NCBI GenBank assembly: GCA_020632795.1
Contig: JACKEV010000020.1
Coordinates: 153,117-217,116 of the forward strand
Origin: Alphaproteobacteria bacterium
Lineage (GTDB): Bacteria; Myxococcota_A; UBA796; CAJQPC01
DNA length: 64,000 bases
Reading direction: 5' to 3'
The notes under the pieces are model-generated. The model was not told where the DNA came from. It made no database searches and saw nothing but the letters and a program-made list of their open reading frames with translations. Shown here piece after piece: positions 62,647 through 64,000 of the stretch. Made by a program: the position numbers and the translations under genes. The stretch's first letter is position 1, and every line of letters starts with the position of its first letter.

Positions 62647-63735
62647 ATGACTGTGGACGATGTCCTCGCTCGCCTCCAGGTCCCGGGGGTCACCGAGGCT
62701 GAGGTCAACCGCTTCGCCCGTCGCCACCGTGCTGAGCTGGAGCGAATCCTCGACGCCGCGGTAGCGGAGGCCGGGTGGAGCTGGTTTGACCGCCGGGGCC
62801 ACCAGGCCGCCCCCCGCCCCGGCGAGCGCGGCTACCGATCGCCGCCGGAGCCTCCTCCCGGCACCCTCAACGGACGGAGCCCCGGCGAGGTCGCCGCCAC
62901 CGCCATCGACCGGGCCACCGAGCTGATGGAGGACCCCGAGTTCTTCCAGGCGTGGACGACGCCAAGGGGCACGCCCGACGCCGACTGGACCCAGGAGGAT
63001 CTGCCCGACCTGCTCGGTGTCCCGCTCAGCGACGCAGGCGGGCACCGGGCCTCCTTCGCGTGGCGGCTCTCCCTGGCCGTCGACGCCATCCGGCTCGCGA
63101 TGGAGATCGACCCGATGCGCGCCGAAGGGCTGGACCTGGAGCGCTACAGCCAGGGGGAGGGCTACGCCTTGCCGCGCTGGGCGGCGGCCGCGGTGCTGGA
63201 GGACCACCTCGCGCCTGCTGGGCGGCTGCGGCTGGTGAACGTCTCCAAGGAGACCGCGCGGGACTTCATCGCGAAGCACCATCGCCACCTGCCCAGGCTC
63301 AACCCGCGCGGGCTCATGTACGCGCTGGGGGCCTGCCTGGGCCGGCGGCTCGTCGCGGTGGCCACGGCGGGGACGCCGACGGGGCGCTGGGCCTCGCCTG
63401 GAGAGGTCATCGAGCTGACGCGGGTGGCGAGTGATGGGACCGTGCAGAACGCGGCGTCCATGCTGGTCTCGCGGCTCGTCGACCTGGCCCCTCGGAGCGT
63501 GGAGGGCGCGGGCTGGCGCTTCGTCACCTACCAGTTCTCCACCGAGCAGGGGGCGGTCTACAGGGCGCTCCGGGGCAAGGGGCTTCGGCCTGTCGCATGT
63601 GTCGCAGGGCGCCGGCCGGGGGGACGGCGGCGGGGGTCGAGGGCCGGGCGGCCGGAGGTGGCGAAGATCCGGTGGGAGGCGGGGCCTCTGGCCGGGCCGG
63701 CGGACTGGTCGTTGCTGGAGGGGGGATGCGGGTGA
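62647..63735 (+). CDS. Mom/XF1762-like GNAT-fold protein (putative DNA-modification enzyme)
   Basis: 362 residues. An N-terminal ~40-residue segment (VTEAEVNRFARRHRAELERIL) resembles the start of the methylase-helicase and of the next gene. The C-terminal ~170 residues match the phage XF1762/Mom pattern: FIAKHHRHLPRLNPRGLMYALG, LVAVATAGTPTG, VIELTRVASDGTVQNAASML, and FVTYQFSTEQGAVYRALRGKGLRPV. Phage Mu Mom, of the same GNAT fold, modifies adenines to defeat restriction. The tail is very basic. Neighbouring a DarB-like protein, it suggests a shared anti-restriction role. Confidence 0.6.
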   Translation: MTVDDVLARLQVPGVTEAEVNRFARRHRAELERILDAAVAEAGWSWFDRRGHQAAPRPGERGYRSPPEPPPGTLNGRSPGEVAATAIDRATELMEDPEFFQAWTTPRGTPDADWTQEDLPDLLGVPLSDAGGHRASFAWRLSLAVDAIRLAMEIDPMRAEGLDLERYSQGEGYALPRWAAAAVLEDHLAPAGRLRLVNVSKETARDFIAKHHRHLPRLNPRGLMYALGACLGRRLVAVATAGTPTGRWASPGEVIELTRVASDGTVQNAASMLVSRLVDLAPRSVEGAGWRFVTYQFSTEQGAVYRALRGKGLRPVACVAGRRPGGRRRGSRAGRPEVAKIRWEAGPLAGPADWSLLEGGCG

Positions 63736-63983
63736 CTCTGGAGGCGCTGGTGGAGCGGGTCCGGGGGCGGCTGCCGGTTGGCGTCACCGAGGCGGAGCTG
63801 GAGGGCTTCGTTGCGCTCCGGCGGCCGGAGTTGGAGCGTTTGCTCGCGGCGGCGGGCTTCGTGCGGCGGCTGTCGGTGACGTGGTTCGCGTCGGGGACGA
63901 ATCACCCCGGCGAGGTCCGGGGGTGGGCGGCGGTCGGTATCCCCTCAGCCCCGGCATCTTCCGAGCTTGATCCGCCCATGTGA
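63726..63983 (+). CDS. Short protein made mostly of the shared N-terminal motif
   Basis: 85 residues from ATG inside the end of the previous gene, with GGAGGGG before it. The first 45 residues (LVERVRGRLPVGVTEAELEGF, then VALRRPELERLL) match the N-termini of the 56068 and 62647 proteins. The remainder is not recognised. It may be a truncated copy or a free-standing version of that domain. The last ~15 bases of the window hold nothing assignable. Confidence 0.5.
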   Translation: MRVTLEALVERVRGRLPVGVTEAELEGFVALRRPELERLLAAAGFVRRLSVTWFASGTNHPGEVRGWAAVGIPSAPASSELDPPM

Positions 63984-64000
63984 GGAGTCTTCTCCCAACG

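Noticed and set aside
1..64000. tRNA or rRNA genes
   Set aside because: No cloverleaf-like TψC/acceptor pattern or rRNA signature sequence was noticed by eye; a covariance search was not possible.

Overview
The window reads as chromosomal DNA of a high-GC, probably predatory or social, member of the Myxococcota. The support is indirect but consistent. There are several lipoproteins that combine MopE-type CDGxDNDCDG metal-binding motifs with FG-GAP repeats, receptor-like Ser/Thr kinases with a single membrane helix, a LamG/MopE protein ending in a MYXO-CTERM-like tail (CGC, hydrophobic stretch, RRR), and very high GC with GTG/TTG starts. No rRNA or tRNA gene was seen.

Layout. 1-26.7 kb is a surface-protein region built from copies of one cassette: exported small protein, then Ser/Thr kinase, then MopE/FG-GAP lipoprotein. 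The cassette is complete at 22.1-26.7 kb, decayed at 16.5-19.5 kb (kinase cut to 48 codons), and cut by the window edge at 1-2.5 kb. Extra lipoprotein copies lie at 12.0-14.2 kb and 14.3-16.4 kb, and broken ones at 11.4 and 21.0 kb. Interspersed are a sigma-54-type activator, a large serine recombinase with two companion genes (4.4-7.9 kb), an IS630 element inserted beside an IS3 end, and the first SIR2-like/NACHT/FGE protein (8.0-11.4 kb).

26.9-43.9 kb is the most interesting part: a diversity-generating retroelement (DGR) set among giant conflict-type proteins. Two SIR2-like/NACHT/FGE-sulfatase proteins and one SIR2-like/kinase/TM/FGE protein end in a C-type-lectin-like variable region. These three variable regions differ from each other almost only at columns that behave as template adenines. 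Between them lie, on the minus strand, an HTH protein, Avd, a template-repeat-like sequence and a DGR reverse transcriptase. The reverse transcriptase lacks catalytic motif A because of an internal frameshifting deletion, and the local template repeat no longer matches the variable regions in its 3' half. A ~350 bp spacer follows each variable region (three copies). In one case the spacer is separated from its gene by a 2 kb group II intron inserted a few bases after a hairpin behind the variable region. A compact SIR2-EAD protein with the only intact SIR2 catalytic residues sits at the end of the array and may be the effector.

44-47.5 kb holds a two-gene pentapeptide-repeat unit and the LamG/MopE protein. 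47.5-64 kb is a tightly packed mobile element. A divergent three-gene operon and a forward operon of about twelve overlapping genes flank a palindrome-rich control region. It encodes small beta-rich and membrane proteins, a basic-tailed protein, a 1793-residue DarB-like methylase-helicase, a membrane-anchored muralytic enzyme and a Mom/XF1762-like protein. I see no portal, large terminase or tail gene, so a tailless virus or virus-derived particle is a reasonable hypothesis. The element is rich in the heptamer TGTCGCA and continues past the right edge.
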